Assembly: GCA_963662175.1 (NCBI GenBank)
Contig: OY759215.1
Location: forward strand, 8,855,079 to 8,919,078
Source of the DNA: Aradus depressus
Taxonomy: Eukaryota; Arthropoda; Insecta; Hemiptera; Aradidae
DNA: 64,000 nucleotides
Direction: 5' to 3'
A program made the translations under genes and the position numbers. A model generated the notes under the pieces. That model had not been told where the DNA came from and made no database searches. It saw only the letters and a program-made list of their open reading frames with translations. Shown here piece by piece: positions 46,501 through 58,500 of this stretch; within the stretch, counting starts at the first letter, position 1, and each line of letters begins with the position of its first letter.

Positions 46501-49500
46501 GCCTGGAATTTCATGTTTTTCGATCCCCAAGTTCCAAAAATGAAAAAAAGAAAAAAATTCCTGTGGGTCTGTGAACACGATAAATCCTGATGGAACGAAT
46601 GTTATATATGAATCCAGAACGCATGAGTATTTAATGGTTTTATCGATTATCGACACGAAAACTTTAATAACTGCCAATATGTAAATTCAAAAGCCCATCA
46701 GGACGACTCATATAGTAAGATACAGTTTGAGTTTCATTCAAATCGGTAAATAAATTTCAGAAGAAGAGCGAAAACGTTGTTTAATTCGCGCTGGGGATGT
46801 ACATTATCGATGATTCACCTTTTTTTTTTTTTTTCCTTTCACATGTTGTAAAATAAAAATGTAGTCTGATCTCTCACATATATTATTATATTATTCTAGC
46901 TGGCTTTCGGGGTTGCCCCCATCAACAGGCAATCTATAAAGAAACCCATCATTTGGTAAAAAAGTTATACTTTTCCAATGGCTTATGTGAACTACCTAAT
47001 GTTGAGGGCAACCTCGAAAGTCGTCTAATCTATTCTAATATATTAAAATCTGTGAAAGGTCAGACCTGTAAAAACTTCTCACTATATCAGATCTTGGTCC
47101 GTAGCTCCCTTCTCTAGCCTCTTATAGAGATCCTGTACCTTGTTTATAGTCACTTGAGGGAAGTGAAACGACTCATTTATTATAAAACTACCTCTAAGGT
47201 TCTAGCTAGTTTCAGGGCCTTTGTCGTTAAATTTTTCAGCTATCATTTACTGTATTCTAAATATACAACCACTCTAGTTGTTTCATGATTAATGCGGAAG
47301 GGTCGGAAGACCATTCTATTGTACTCCCAGCACCTCCCCTGCTCCTCATTCTGCATATTGCTCCCTTTTTTTAAATTATTTTTTTCTCTTTTTTTTTATG
47401 GTTCCTATAGTCCACGCCATTCGGGATTCTTTCTTATTTTTTGAGATTATTCATTATCATATATTATTATCGCCTTAATAAGCAGATAATTGTTATTCAC
47501 GAATCCTTTGGTCCACATTTAACCCAGATACAGTTTGCAAATCTTTTTCATCATGAATAAATAAAGAATTAATTATACTTTAGTATTAAAAAAAAATTCA
47601 ATCATTCGGAAACCGATTTAAATTCTGATGTTGTTACATAAGTTTGAAATAGATCCACTTCTGTTTCAACACTTTCACATTTTTTTTTTTTGCATGTATG
47701 CAATAGAGGTGTCCATGCTATACTAAAATAGAGAAGCACCTCATCAGTTTAGAAAAATAAAATTTGTAATAAATATATAATAAAATAAAAAAGGATGCGA
47801 AACGTATGAATGAATGAATGAAAATAAATTTTATTCTGGGATCGAGGTCCCCTAAGAATAAATACATGACAGACACTGGACAGAGTAACAAATAAAATGA
47901 AATATCAGTGATGGGATAAAGGTGCTACAGTGGATAAAACCAAGAGCAAAATAAATAAAACTAAGTAAAAAAAATCATTGAATAAAAATAAAATAAATAA
48001 TTATGATAAAATTAAATATAAATAATAAATAAGTAAACTTAAAAAATAATAGTAAAAAAGAGTTAAATTACAGATTCATTAAGAAGACATCAAGATAGGA
48101 TAAATATGTCTAAATAAATATGTAGAGGGTAAAATAAAATAAAGAGAAAAAACAGTAGGTATGTATATAAAAAACAAGTTTGTGGAGAAGGGAATCTAGC
48201 CCAGGCTTCCTATAAAATTAATTTAAGAAAAACTTATGAAAAAAATAAATAAAATATGTTAAGGAGAGGGAAAGTATGGAAGAAGGGGAATAAGAGGCTA
48301 ATCAGAGGGAGAAGATTGTTTATTGAGGAGGAATTGGAATAGGGAGGATTTGAAGGAGGCCATGGAAGGAGAGTGACGGATGAGGGGAGGCAGGGAGTTC
48401 CAGAGGGAGGAGGCTTGGACAAGGAAAGAGTTGTGGAAGGCAGAGGAACGATGGGAGGGGATGAAGAGGTCCGAAGGACGGGATCTGGTGTGTCTTTGGT
48501 GGACAGAGGACTTGAATTGGAACAGTTGGTAAAGGTAGTAAGGTTCTTTGGATTTTAACATTTGGAAGAGGAAGGAACCTAGGAGGTAATCACGGCGGTA
48601 GGAGGGTTTGAGCCATTTCAACTCGGAGTACCAGGGCGAGATGTGAGCATCTCTAGGGACATCGAAAACAAACCTGATGTGAGCGTTTAGGGTTCGTTGG
48701 AGTTTGTTATCAAGTCCCTTGCTCAGATCATAATAGACCAGGCACCCGTAATCGAAATGGGGAAAGATGAGGGAGGATACGAGGAGTTGTCGGGAACTTT
48801 GTGATAGAGAGTGACGGGAGCGTTTAAATTGTGCTAGGGATTGAAAGGATTTACGGGAAATGTAGGATACGTGATCTTTCCAGGAAAGGGATTGGTCTAG
48901 GATGATGACTTAGGAATTTCCCCTTCTATGAAAATATTTTTGCCACCCGTGAACTGAAAACTTTGTTCTTATGGAAGGATTAATATTTTCTTCCCCCCTC
49001 CCCCCTCCACCCCCCCCCCACCACAGACCTCAGCGAGGGGGGAGGGTCATCGTTAACAAAACAGGGGGGACGGGCATCCCTGATAAGAAAGTGTACAATT
49101 ATATTGTTTTTCTTGTTGTTAGAATTATGTTTCAAACGCGAACTTTTACTTTCTTATTAGATACATTCCTAACGAGAAAACCACCTTTGAGACAATATGA
49201 ATATTATATGATCATTGGTTTAGTTACTTTTCTCCAAAACCTTAGCTCCTAGTGGAAATATACTACCAGAGCGCTCTTTCGTTGCTCTGGTAGACTTGAC
49301 ATGATCCTGACTGTACTGTTGGAGTCCAAAATTTTGACTACCAAGCTTGTTTAGGGATTTTTAACGAATATCTGACTTCGTTCAGGCTCGGGACCATCGC
49401 TTAACGTCCGATTCGAAGAACGGCGTCCTCAAAGTTAATCTCCCGAACGGAAAACCAAAGGGGCCTCAAAAATTGTTTAATTACACAGAAATATATTTTA

Positions 49501-52500
49501 CTATAAAAAAAAAAGTAGCTACCTATCTGGTAACGCTGGGCACCACTGCTAGTAGCCACTATTTTAATATATATATTTTTTTAATTTCCCTTATCAAGAC
49601 TTTTCGAAAGTATATCACACAATATATTACAGATTAGATGTATTTTATTTTCGGTTACATGTTTTTTTTACATTGCGATTTTGGTCTTTGGAATTTATTT
49701 TAGTGCTGTCGAGAATGACGCATAGCAAAAAAAAAAACAGGAAGAAATTATGACCTAATCAGTATTGTCAATTAAAACTATGGAAAGGTAGGAAGAGTGT
49801 GAAAATAGAGTGAAAACAGAGTAGATAATATTAACATGAAATTAATAGAGATAATATTTGAGTCGGGGAAGTAGAGTGATGGATGAATCATGGTGAATGG
49901 TTGAGTGGTGAGTGAGCCAGCTGGAGGAGGCCGACCACTTTCATTACTTTCACCGGACTCAACCCTTCGTATTAGCTCATTACAAAACAGTCAACACTCA
50001 CTCGCTCATGGCACTTCGTACAATACATGTTCGGTATAGTTGCTGTTTATATTATATCACTATAGATTGTTTTCTGGCCAATAGTAAACCAATGAGTTTC
50101 CCATATTTTTTTGTCCTAAAATCGCAAATAAACCTTTCTTTTCACTCGTAAACATTATTTCTTAAACAGACTCTATGAAAGATGACTTTTTCTAAAAGTT
50201 AGTTGAAAAAAAGGCCACTATATGTCGCTGGTAGCTACAGTTAGCTGCATACACTAACCATCAGATGACGTGGCCTGTCAGTATCATTAAAACGCATATG
50301 TTCTACTCAACAAAAACTTATCAAATTTGTTGCTCGCAGTTTTGTGAAAATTGGAATGAAATGTTAAGTGGCTCAATGAGCTAACCCTAACTATGGGTTG
50401 TTGAGAAGTTAATCAGCCTATGTAAAAGAAAGTCAGTTATTCACCGGCAAATTAATCAATTAACTTCTCGCTTTCCCTTTAACCCTAATTGATCGTTTTA
50501 ACTAAAAATCATTAATTGATTCACACAGAGACTTTTGAAGCCTAATATTAAATTTCATGTCGATACATTCATTCCATCGGGAATTATTAGGATTTTTGAG
50601 CTGAGGCCCCCTCTTTTCTCTTCGGCAGATTTAGCTGAATGTTGTTTCGATACATTCATTACATCGATAGTTATTATTGTTTTTCTGTTACCTAAGGTTA
50701 TATTTTATGATTATAGCTTGGGAAGTAAAGTCATTTTTCAGAAGAGTGGAAATAAGAACAATCTTGATAATAAAATATATTTATTGTGTTCATATTTCAC
50801 TAACTTATTGATAAATATTTATTTTTTTCTGAATAGTTCTTAAGTCATAAGATCTCTTCCACAAGGAAGATGTGACAGCAAAATGTTCAATAACATATAC
50901 TCTGCTAACAAGTTTTTTTTTTTTTATTGTTACAGATCTTAGTTGTGGGTCTATGGTTAACCAGGGTGTGCCTCTCTGCCCCCACCGACTCCCCGGCCGC
51001 CTCAGACGCCCTTAGTCTGGGCCCCAATGAGACTGCCCTCTTGGAAGCCATTGTGGACGATGCCATTGCCAAGGAAGAGGTGGAAAGGAAGCGACGAGAG
51101 GGAATCCCCAGTATCAAGTCGGCTCTCTTCAAAAAGAGATTCAGCTCTGGGACACCGCACGATTCATACGGTCCACCCCATGACGTAAGTATGCCAACTG
51201 TCAGGATACTTACTATATGTGAGTCCGCGACAAAACCTTCAGTCTGATTTCAAAATTTTCTAAAATTGAAAACCTAAAAACTATTAGTCGTAAAAATTTA
51301 TTTTTTATTTTGTAGATAAATAATGACACTTTCTGAAAAAATATCATCAACAATATAGCCAATTTTATTTTTAAAAATAATATATTCCCATATTTGCCTA
51401 TTGAAAAAATAAAAATTTACATTTAACTAGTATCATTATTTCTAAGATTACAAAAATTGCGGTAAATCCAGAAGATAAACAACACTTTGTTGGTAATTTT
51501 CTTTATTTTTATGTTGCTAGTAAAATATAGTATTCATTCTATTTACTGTATATAGTAAGAAAATGTTTTTATTTCTAACTTCATTAAAGAAATTAATAGA
51601 ACAAACAATTGTTTTAATAAAAGTATTTTATATTGTAACTTTTTCCCTCAGTGTGGAAAATTCACTACGCTCAAATAGCCATCTATTCCTTACAATTTCT
51701 TTTATTATGGTTATTGGCTTTTATTGTTAACATTTTAATAATTACGCATTTTTATTGTTGCAAAAGTATATAACAGAAGTGAGATCAACCTGAATATTCC
51801 AATCACTATTTCGAGAAAAAAAAAAAAAAAAAGCAATAGATGCACGGTATTGTTGCTGTGTTGCTGGTTGCATCCCGTCTAAAAGAAGGATTATTTGAAA
51901 GTTTCGAATTATAAGATTATGAATGTCCGAAAACATTTTACAAAATTTGTAAACAGCTACTTTTATAATATATGTAATATTAATGAATATAATAATATTT
52001 ATTTCCATTAAACCATACAATTTGATCAACTGATATTTAATCATAGAATACAAACCTTTATGAGATGAATAACAATAATACCTATATATTTAAAAAATAA
52101 TAATAATAATAGAAAAATGAATATCAAATTCCTAATACAATAAGTACTATTTACATTTTTAATTACAAATATTTGATAATTATGTTTCTTTGAGATAAAT
52201 TTTTTTTCAGGACGATATTTCGGACTGACCACAGCACCCTTCCTCAGGAGTGGAATGTACCTAAAAAAATATATATAAATTAACAAATATCAGAAAATTT
52301 AATAGTATATAATTAATGAAAATAATAAAAATATTGAACAAAAGTATTCATGATAAAAATTATAAGACGACATCTGCCCAAAAAAGTAAAATTAAAGCTT
52401 TTATACACTAAACAAGACTTTTAAATTACATTTTTTATCCTTTTTTGAGCAATGAGAAAAAAATTCCGTTTTCGAATATACAACTAAACTTGTCGATGGT

Positions 52501-55500
52501 GTCGATACCAGTAAACTGCTTATTTATAGGTGAATAAAGATATTCAGAAAGTTGAATTATTTTGAGTTCGTTGGTCTTTGCGCATCTGCACTTAAGCTTT
52601 AACATTTTTGATAATTTTTATGTTTTAATAAGTGGACACATTTTATTTATTTTTTTCTCGTCTGTGGCAGTTCAAGGATTTTCCATCTACACCTAACAAT
52701 AATTATAAAAATTGGTAACTATAATTATTAGTTTTATAATTTTCCTCCGCGATTTCCACATGTGTAGCTTTGAGTGAGTAATACACAATACTGTGGCAAT
52801 TCTGAGTAATTACCGCATTATTCTCCTGTTGGACAGGAGTTGAAGAAATTGTACTGCCTCCGGAACTCTTCAGTATTCTAGAGATGGGACATTTAGTAAT
52901 TTTTAATTACATCCGCCATTTGAAATAGCTTCTGGACCTTTGTGAAGAAATAAAATAATATTTGTCACTATTTGTTTAAAAGATTTACTCAAACCATTAT
53001 TCTAGAGAAGCAATTGATTAAGAATATTCTGAAAGTTCAAAACGTTAGTTCCGCAATTCTGTATTAACCCGTCACATATTTTTCTTTCGACCCAATTTGC
53101 TGTAAATCATGTCGTTCTTATGAGGTTTTAAATTTACATATAAAATTTCGTTTCGATACATTTATTCTATCGGGATCTTCATTTTTAGAATCGACGGGTC
53201 GGTAAACATGAAATCCCGGTGAACACTCGAACAGCGAACTTCTTACCGATTACGTAACTTCCCCTTCACTTCGTTTACCTGGTAAAGTGAAAAGTACGCA
53301 GCGGCGGTACTTCTAGAAGGGTGATTTTGCAGTCCTTCTTCTGTTAATTATATTTCATATTTAATGTTTGTTGGCATCTGTTTTTATCAAGATGGTAGAG
53401 CCTCAAGAAAAAAAAATTATATAAGCTGAACTAAATTCAACGTGTTTTTAATTACAAAGCTGATAATTAAAACTTCAAATGTTGCAAAATTTTAGATAAT
53501 CCGTTAATTTTGACAATTAGCAGTTAGCATCCTTCTAAGAAGACAGACACATTGCATAACACAAGCAATATATTATCACAGGTATAGTTAGAAAAGGAGT
53601 GTGTGCTACGCCCAGAAGAACAAAATAGAGAAACTTAAGTAATCCGACAAAAATTTGATGTTGTTTTCACCGACCACTTCAATTAAAAATGTGTCTGCGG
53701 AGGTAATAATAATAACAATATTTATTTCCGTTAAACCAAAACTGATATCTTATAAATTGGATAGGTACATAAACAGCTATAAACTCTGTGAGTCTGACGA
53801 GTGATTAATAATAAAAATTTTAATATAAAAAATAAAATGAAATCAATAAAAAATATTTCAAGATGAAAACGTGGGTTCATGAGATTAATTAATTTATTTT
53901 TTAAATTTATTAACGTAAATAACTAGTTATAAGAAAAAACTAGGATGTAAAACTTTCAACTTGATTGAATTCTCAGAAGAGATTTCGAGGAAGCACAGTT
54001 GGTTATAAAAAGAAACTCAGTGAACAAAGGCTGCTTTGTGACAGGAACTTGTGCCAAATATTAGCAATGAGGAGAGAGATTTAAGTTTGAACTGTGTAAT
54101 TAACAGCTAGACTAGAAGTGAAATTGCCAAAATTTGTAGATGGAAATTTATGATTTTATTAAGCAACTAATCGTTGTTATTTTAAAAGTGGTGAAATTAA
54201 TAAGAAATATTTGAACTTTTGTCTCCAATTTTCTTCTTATAGTGGACGTGCTCTCTATAGGCCTAGATAGGCTGCCTCTAGCCTTATTGAATCATCAGTT
54301 TTAAATTTTGTTGAATTATTTTTGTTTTCTTCTCATTGTCCGGTCAATAATAATTATTGTTTATTTCTATATTGAATTTAAAACATGTTTCAGTGTCTAA
54401 CAGTTCACATGAAATGAAATATACTCACATTATACATACAGTATATAATACTAATCATTTTCGTATTACCCCTATTATCGTTAATGTATGTACCACGTAA
54501 TGGAGTCTTGTATTTAGTTTCGTTTTACATTACATTTTCCCTAGGGATTTCATGATTCCACATTTTCATTCTCTTGTAATACTTTTGCAACATTTCAAAA
54601 TCTTTGCATTTCCCCTCTCTGTTGAATTTGTTTTTTTATTTATAACCATAGTAATAGGTTGGCCGGCTAGTAATATTATCTGCCCGGTTGGTAACTCTAA
54701 CAAGGCTTATAAGTTAAGAAGAAATAACTTCTTGTTTTGAGGCCCACAGTTCCCTTTCTCGTTCAGAATTTTACAATGCCCGGCAAGATTTCTTTTTCTT
54801 CACTTATAGCTGTCATTTAAGACAATGCAATTTCAGTTTCATGTGGTTGATGATTTTTTGTGTGGGAGCTGGAGGCCCAGAGACAGACACATGACTGAAA
54901 CTATAAGGGTCTTTTTCTTAGTCTGACCTGCGAAACTCTAATAAGAGGGAACATTTTAACCTTTGATAATAATTTGTGTGCGTTTTAAGATTTTTAAACA
55001 AAAACGACGCCGATTAGGCCTTAAAATGTTATTGCCATGGCTAAAAGACGTTCAATGAAGTGATTGGAGCATATTTCAAGTTAATATGTGAGAAATAAGT
55101 ACAAAAATAGGTAAAATGTAAATGGTCGTATTCGATTCAGAATTTCTTGTTGTTAGTTAGATAGTTTAGGAACAGTTTAGACATTTAGTGTTAAGCCCCC
55201 CAATTTTGGACCGATTAAATAACTTTTCTTATCGAATAGCTAAAATTAGTACAGATATTTCAAAGTTTGATAAGATGCTGAGGAAGGAGATTTTGCTGCC
55301 GATATTCGCAGGGGCTTAGTCGCTAAACTAAACAGTTTATGATAATCATCTTAAAAATAACAGAAGTCATGAAAATATATGAAATTGGTTATTAAGAACG
55401 TACAAAGGCAGATGATTTGTTTGTTTATTGGCCTTAAAACCTACTTGAGGCTTATATGGCAACCACTCAACTTTCTATAAGATCTTATTTCCCTCGAACT

Positions 55501-58500
55501 AAATAACAAAATGTAATTACAAATTGCTTTTTGTTAATAATATTATAATATTTATTTTATTAATTGATTGGTGTTAGAATCAAAAAAAAAAACTGGCAGT
55601 TTCAATTTCGAAACCCTGTGCATTGGACACCATTCTGACCACACTTCTCACTTGAGAAATATGTACTTTGATGTGTCACTTATTTCTTGTTTATATTTTT
55701 GTTTCAGTATCATACCAAGTCATTCGATCTGGTCGCCTTCAAGAAGGCCATCCTGGGCGCCCTACTTCAGTCGATTAAGGCGATCACAGGGGGTGTGATT
55801 GCGCTGAGTGGACAACTGGTGAAGGTGAAGGGTCATCTGGTTGAGGCCAAGGGCAAATTTATGGAGGTAAAGGGCGATGCTATCACCAAGTTCGGGAAAC
55901 ATCTTGCCACCAAGGCCCTTCTCAACCCTGTGCATGTCTCAAACTATGATCACAACGTTCCTGGTTCGTATTCACATCTTCAATTAACAAAAAATATAGT
56001 CTAAACGATTTCTAGGTATATAATCTATTTGTATCGTTAGATAACGCCGGTGACTTGACTTATTTCAACACACACTATACTGGAATCCAAAAAAATATTT
56101 TTAACCCTTAACATAAAAGAATGGGTGTTATAAGAAGCCTTTGTCTGTGTGTGGCATCGTAGCTTCAAGACGCTGAACAGATTTCAAAGCGTTTTTTGTT
56201 TCTAAAGCTGGTATTTACGAGATGGTTTTTAGCCATATTTGGTGGAAATCCGGTATGCCGTTTCCAAGATCTTCAGGTATCATCAGAGCCTCTGTAGGGA
56301 TCTCGGCCTCTATTACAGATAGAGACTACGAGTTCAGTTCCTTTCAGCGGATATCTCGGAAACTTAATATGTGTCGTCCTTATTGGGTTTGAAATTTACA
56401 AACAAAATTTCATACATTTGAAGCCATCCTCGAACCAATGTTTTTATCTAACAATGTTAACAATTCCCATTCCATTAGAAATATTCCCCTTCCTCTTTTA
56501 ACCATTATCATTCCACTATAACCGTTCTCACTCCACTGTAACCATTTTCATTCCACTGTAACCATTCTCATTATACTGTAACTATTCTCATTGTATTGTA
56601 ACCAAACCCACCATAAAGTAAGTATTCACATTCCACTGTAACTATTCCGCTTCCTGTTTAACCATTCCAATCCTTCTGTATCCGTTCCGACCCACCTCAT
56701 TCTCATTTCCCTGTAACAATTATGAATAAGGAGGGCAAACTGACAGAGGCAACAACTAGGTATGTGGGATCCGGAGGTCGGCCCTGTTCTCCGCTTGGAG
56801 AGGCGGCATGTATTATATTGATTTCCGGATTGGCGGCTGAAGCTGATGAAAGGTTAGGGGTCAATCGTCTACTTTCTCCAGCTAATCTGGAACACGACCA
56901 CATCTACTCTCTTGCCCTTTCTCAACAGAGAATAAAAAAATTGTTCAATTTAAAATAAGTCTTGTTATCATCACATCGCTAAACGAGTTAAGTCCTTAAG
57001 ACCCATGTCGGCAAATGATTTGTAGTTTCTCTTTATTTCTAACGAGCGGGTATAACTAAGAGGAAAACTAATTTTTTAGTTGAACCACATCCTGAAATGA
57101 AATTTTGAAAATTCCATGCTTAGATTTAAGTGCATGTATATAGGTATATACCGGTGGCTGGTGCTTGGAATCCAATGCTCTTATTCCTTCCCTGGAAGGG
57201 ACTTTACCATCTTACCTTATTCTCTAGTCGTTTACACAACCAATATGAAGACCTTCCTGAAGAACTCAGTCTCCTTAACAAATCTGAGAATGCTCCCGGG
57301 GTCCAATCGTCTACAATCTTCTTCTACGATCACATATTTATACCGGAAGTGAGGAATTTCGTCCTAGCATATACCCACGATGTGAGCTACCGTCTCATCT
57401 TCTGTCACAGATGGGACTGTCCTTCACTTCTACAGTGTGTAGGTGTCTATTGAACGGACCGTGTCCTCTGAAAACTCTAGTTAGTTGCCGAAGCTCGGTC
57501 CTTTTAAAGTTCAGGATCCCATCCTTCAGTACCTTGGAATCCTCATCCAGGAACATCTTCGACTGTCTACATGAGTCTTAAGTGCAAGTCATGGTGTTGT
57601 AATTGCTATTCATGAGGTCCTGCGTTTTGTTTTTTAATATTTATGTATTTTGGACCGTCAGAAAGACATTACTTAAGTACAAATGTTTCAACATCAATCA
57701 GACTCGGTCAAAAAATGTCATTGTTCAAAATAGGGACTCTGAGGATCGTATTTTTTGAATCCGTTTCCCACAAAATATTTAGTTGTTACTTCATCCATAA
57801 CAAATCAGCATGCTTGTGAATAAGCACGAAGTGTGCATATCTTTATCTTGTTAACAAGTATTTCTACATATTTTGCATTTAAATATTATACTTTCCCTTG
57901 GTTGATAATTGTCATTTTATTGTCTATTTTACACATGGTGCATGTCCGGAAACCTGTTTGTTAATTATATGTATGCTTACAAATGACAGTCCCCAATGTT
58001 CGATTATTGCAGTGTCATCACTTAACTCTCTTCGTACGGGTCTTAACTTCCAAATACAATGGATACATACTTTCATAAGTATTCTCTTCAACAGATCCTT
58101 GGCTCAGTTGGACTCTTCTTCTTATTTATTTTCAAAGAATAACGTCTTTAAGTAGTTATCATATTTGATCCGTAGGCTTTGAGTTTCAGATTCTCAATAA
58201 ATTATCTTTCGGTTGCGGTCCTTGACCTCTTGTTTTTTCCTCTCTGTTGATTAATTAACTTTTTTTTTTGTTTAACAAATCGGTTTTAATCAATTTTGTT
58301 TCAGCTCCCAGCTACGGTCCACCAATCTCCCACGATGGTCCTTATCCTGCTGCAGCTCCTCCATCCAGCTACGGACCCGCTCCATCCAGCTCTGGATTTT
58401 CATCATCTCACGGAAGTTCTTTTTCATCGCCTAGCATCGCTCATGGCGGATATGAGGTATAATAAAATATGTCTGTAGTATTTTGAAAATTCCAATCAAA

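Larger units (their letters stand above)
31584..50935 (+). other. Intron 1 (19,352 bp) of the secreted-protein gene
   Basis: It is bounded by GTAAGT and TTACAG and contains SINE-A, family R, Helitron-like, foldback and LINE insertions listed separately. The parts not covered by those entries are AT-rich and I see nothing recognisable in them: 31590-32487, 32760-33160, 34050-34705, 34830-35160, 35545-36690, 37660-38030, 38110-38930, 39560-40240, 43830-44925, 45040-45700, 47080-47800 and 49560-50420. Confidence 0.7.
51185..55707 (+). other. Intron 2
   Basis: AT-rich, 4.5 kb. It holds an R fragment, two copies of the short family F repeat and a possible retroelement boundary at 52195-52265. I see no coding signal elsewhere in it. 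Confidence 0.7.
55964..58304 (+). other. Intron 3
   Basis: 2.34 kb. It contains a 20-bp minisatellite (56468-56715) and a minus-strand LINE remnant (57130-57600). The rest is AT-rich with nothing recognised. Confidence 0.7.

Noticed and set aside
48373..48558. Plus frame with Gly/Glu-rich peptide
   Set aside because: Antisense shadow of the LINE reverse transcriptase on the minus strand.
55964..55969. Alternative donor GTATTC four bases after the chosen one
   Set aside because: It would shift exon 4 out of the SYGPP-rich frame.
57130..57453. 107-codon plus frame
   Set aside because: The opposite strand carries LINE C-terminal motifs; the plus frame is its shadow.
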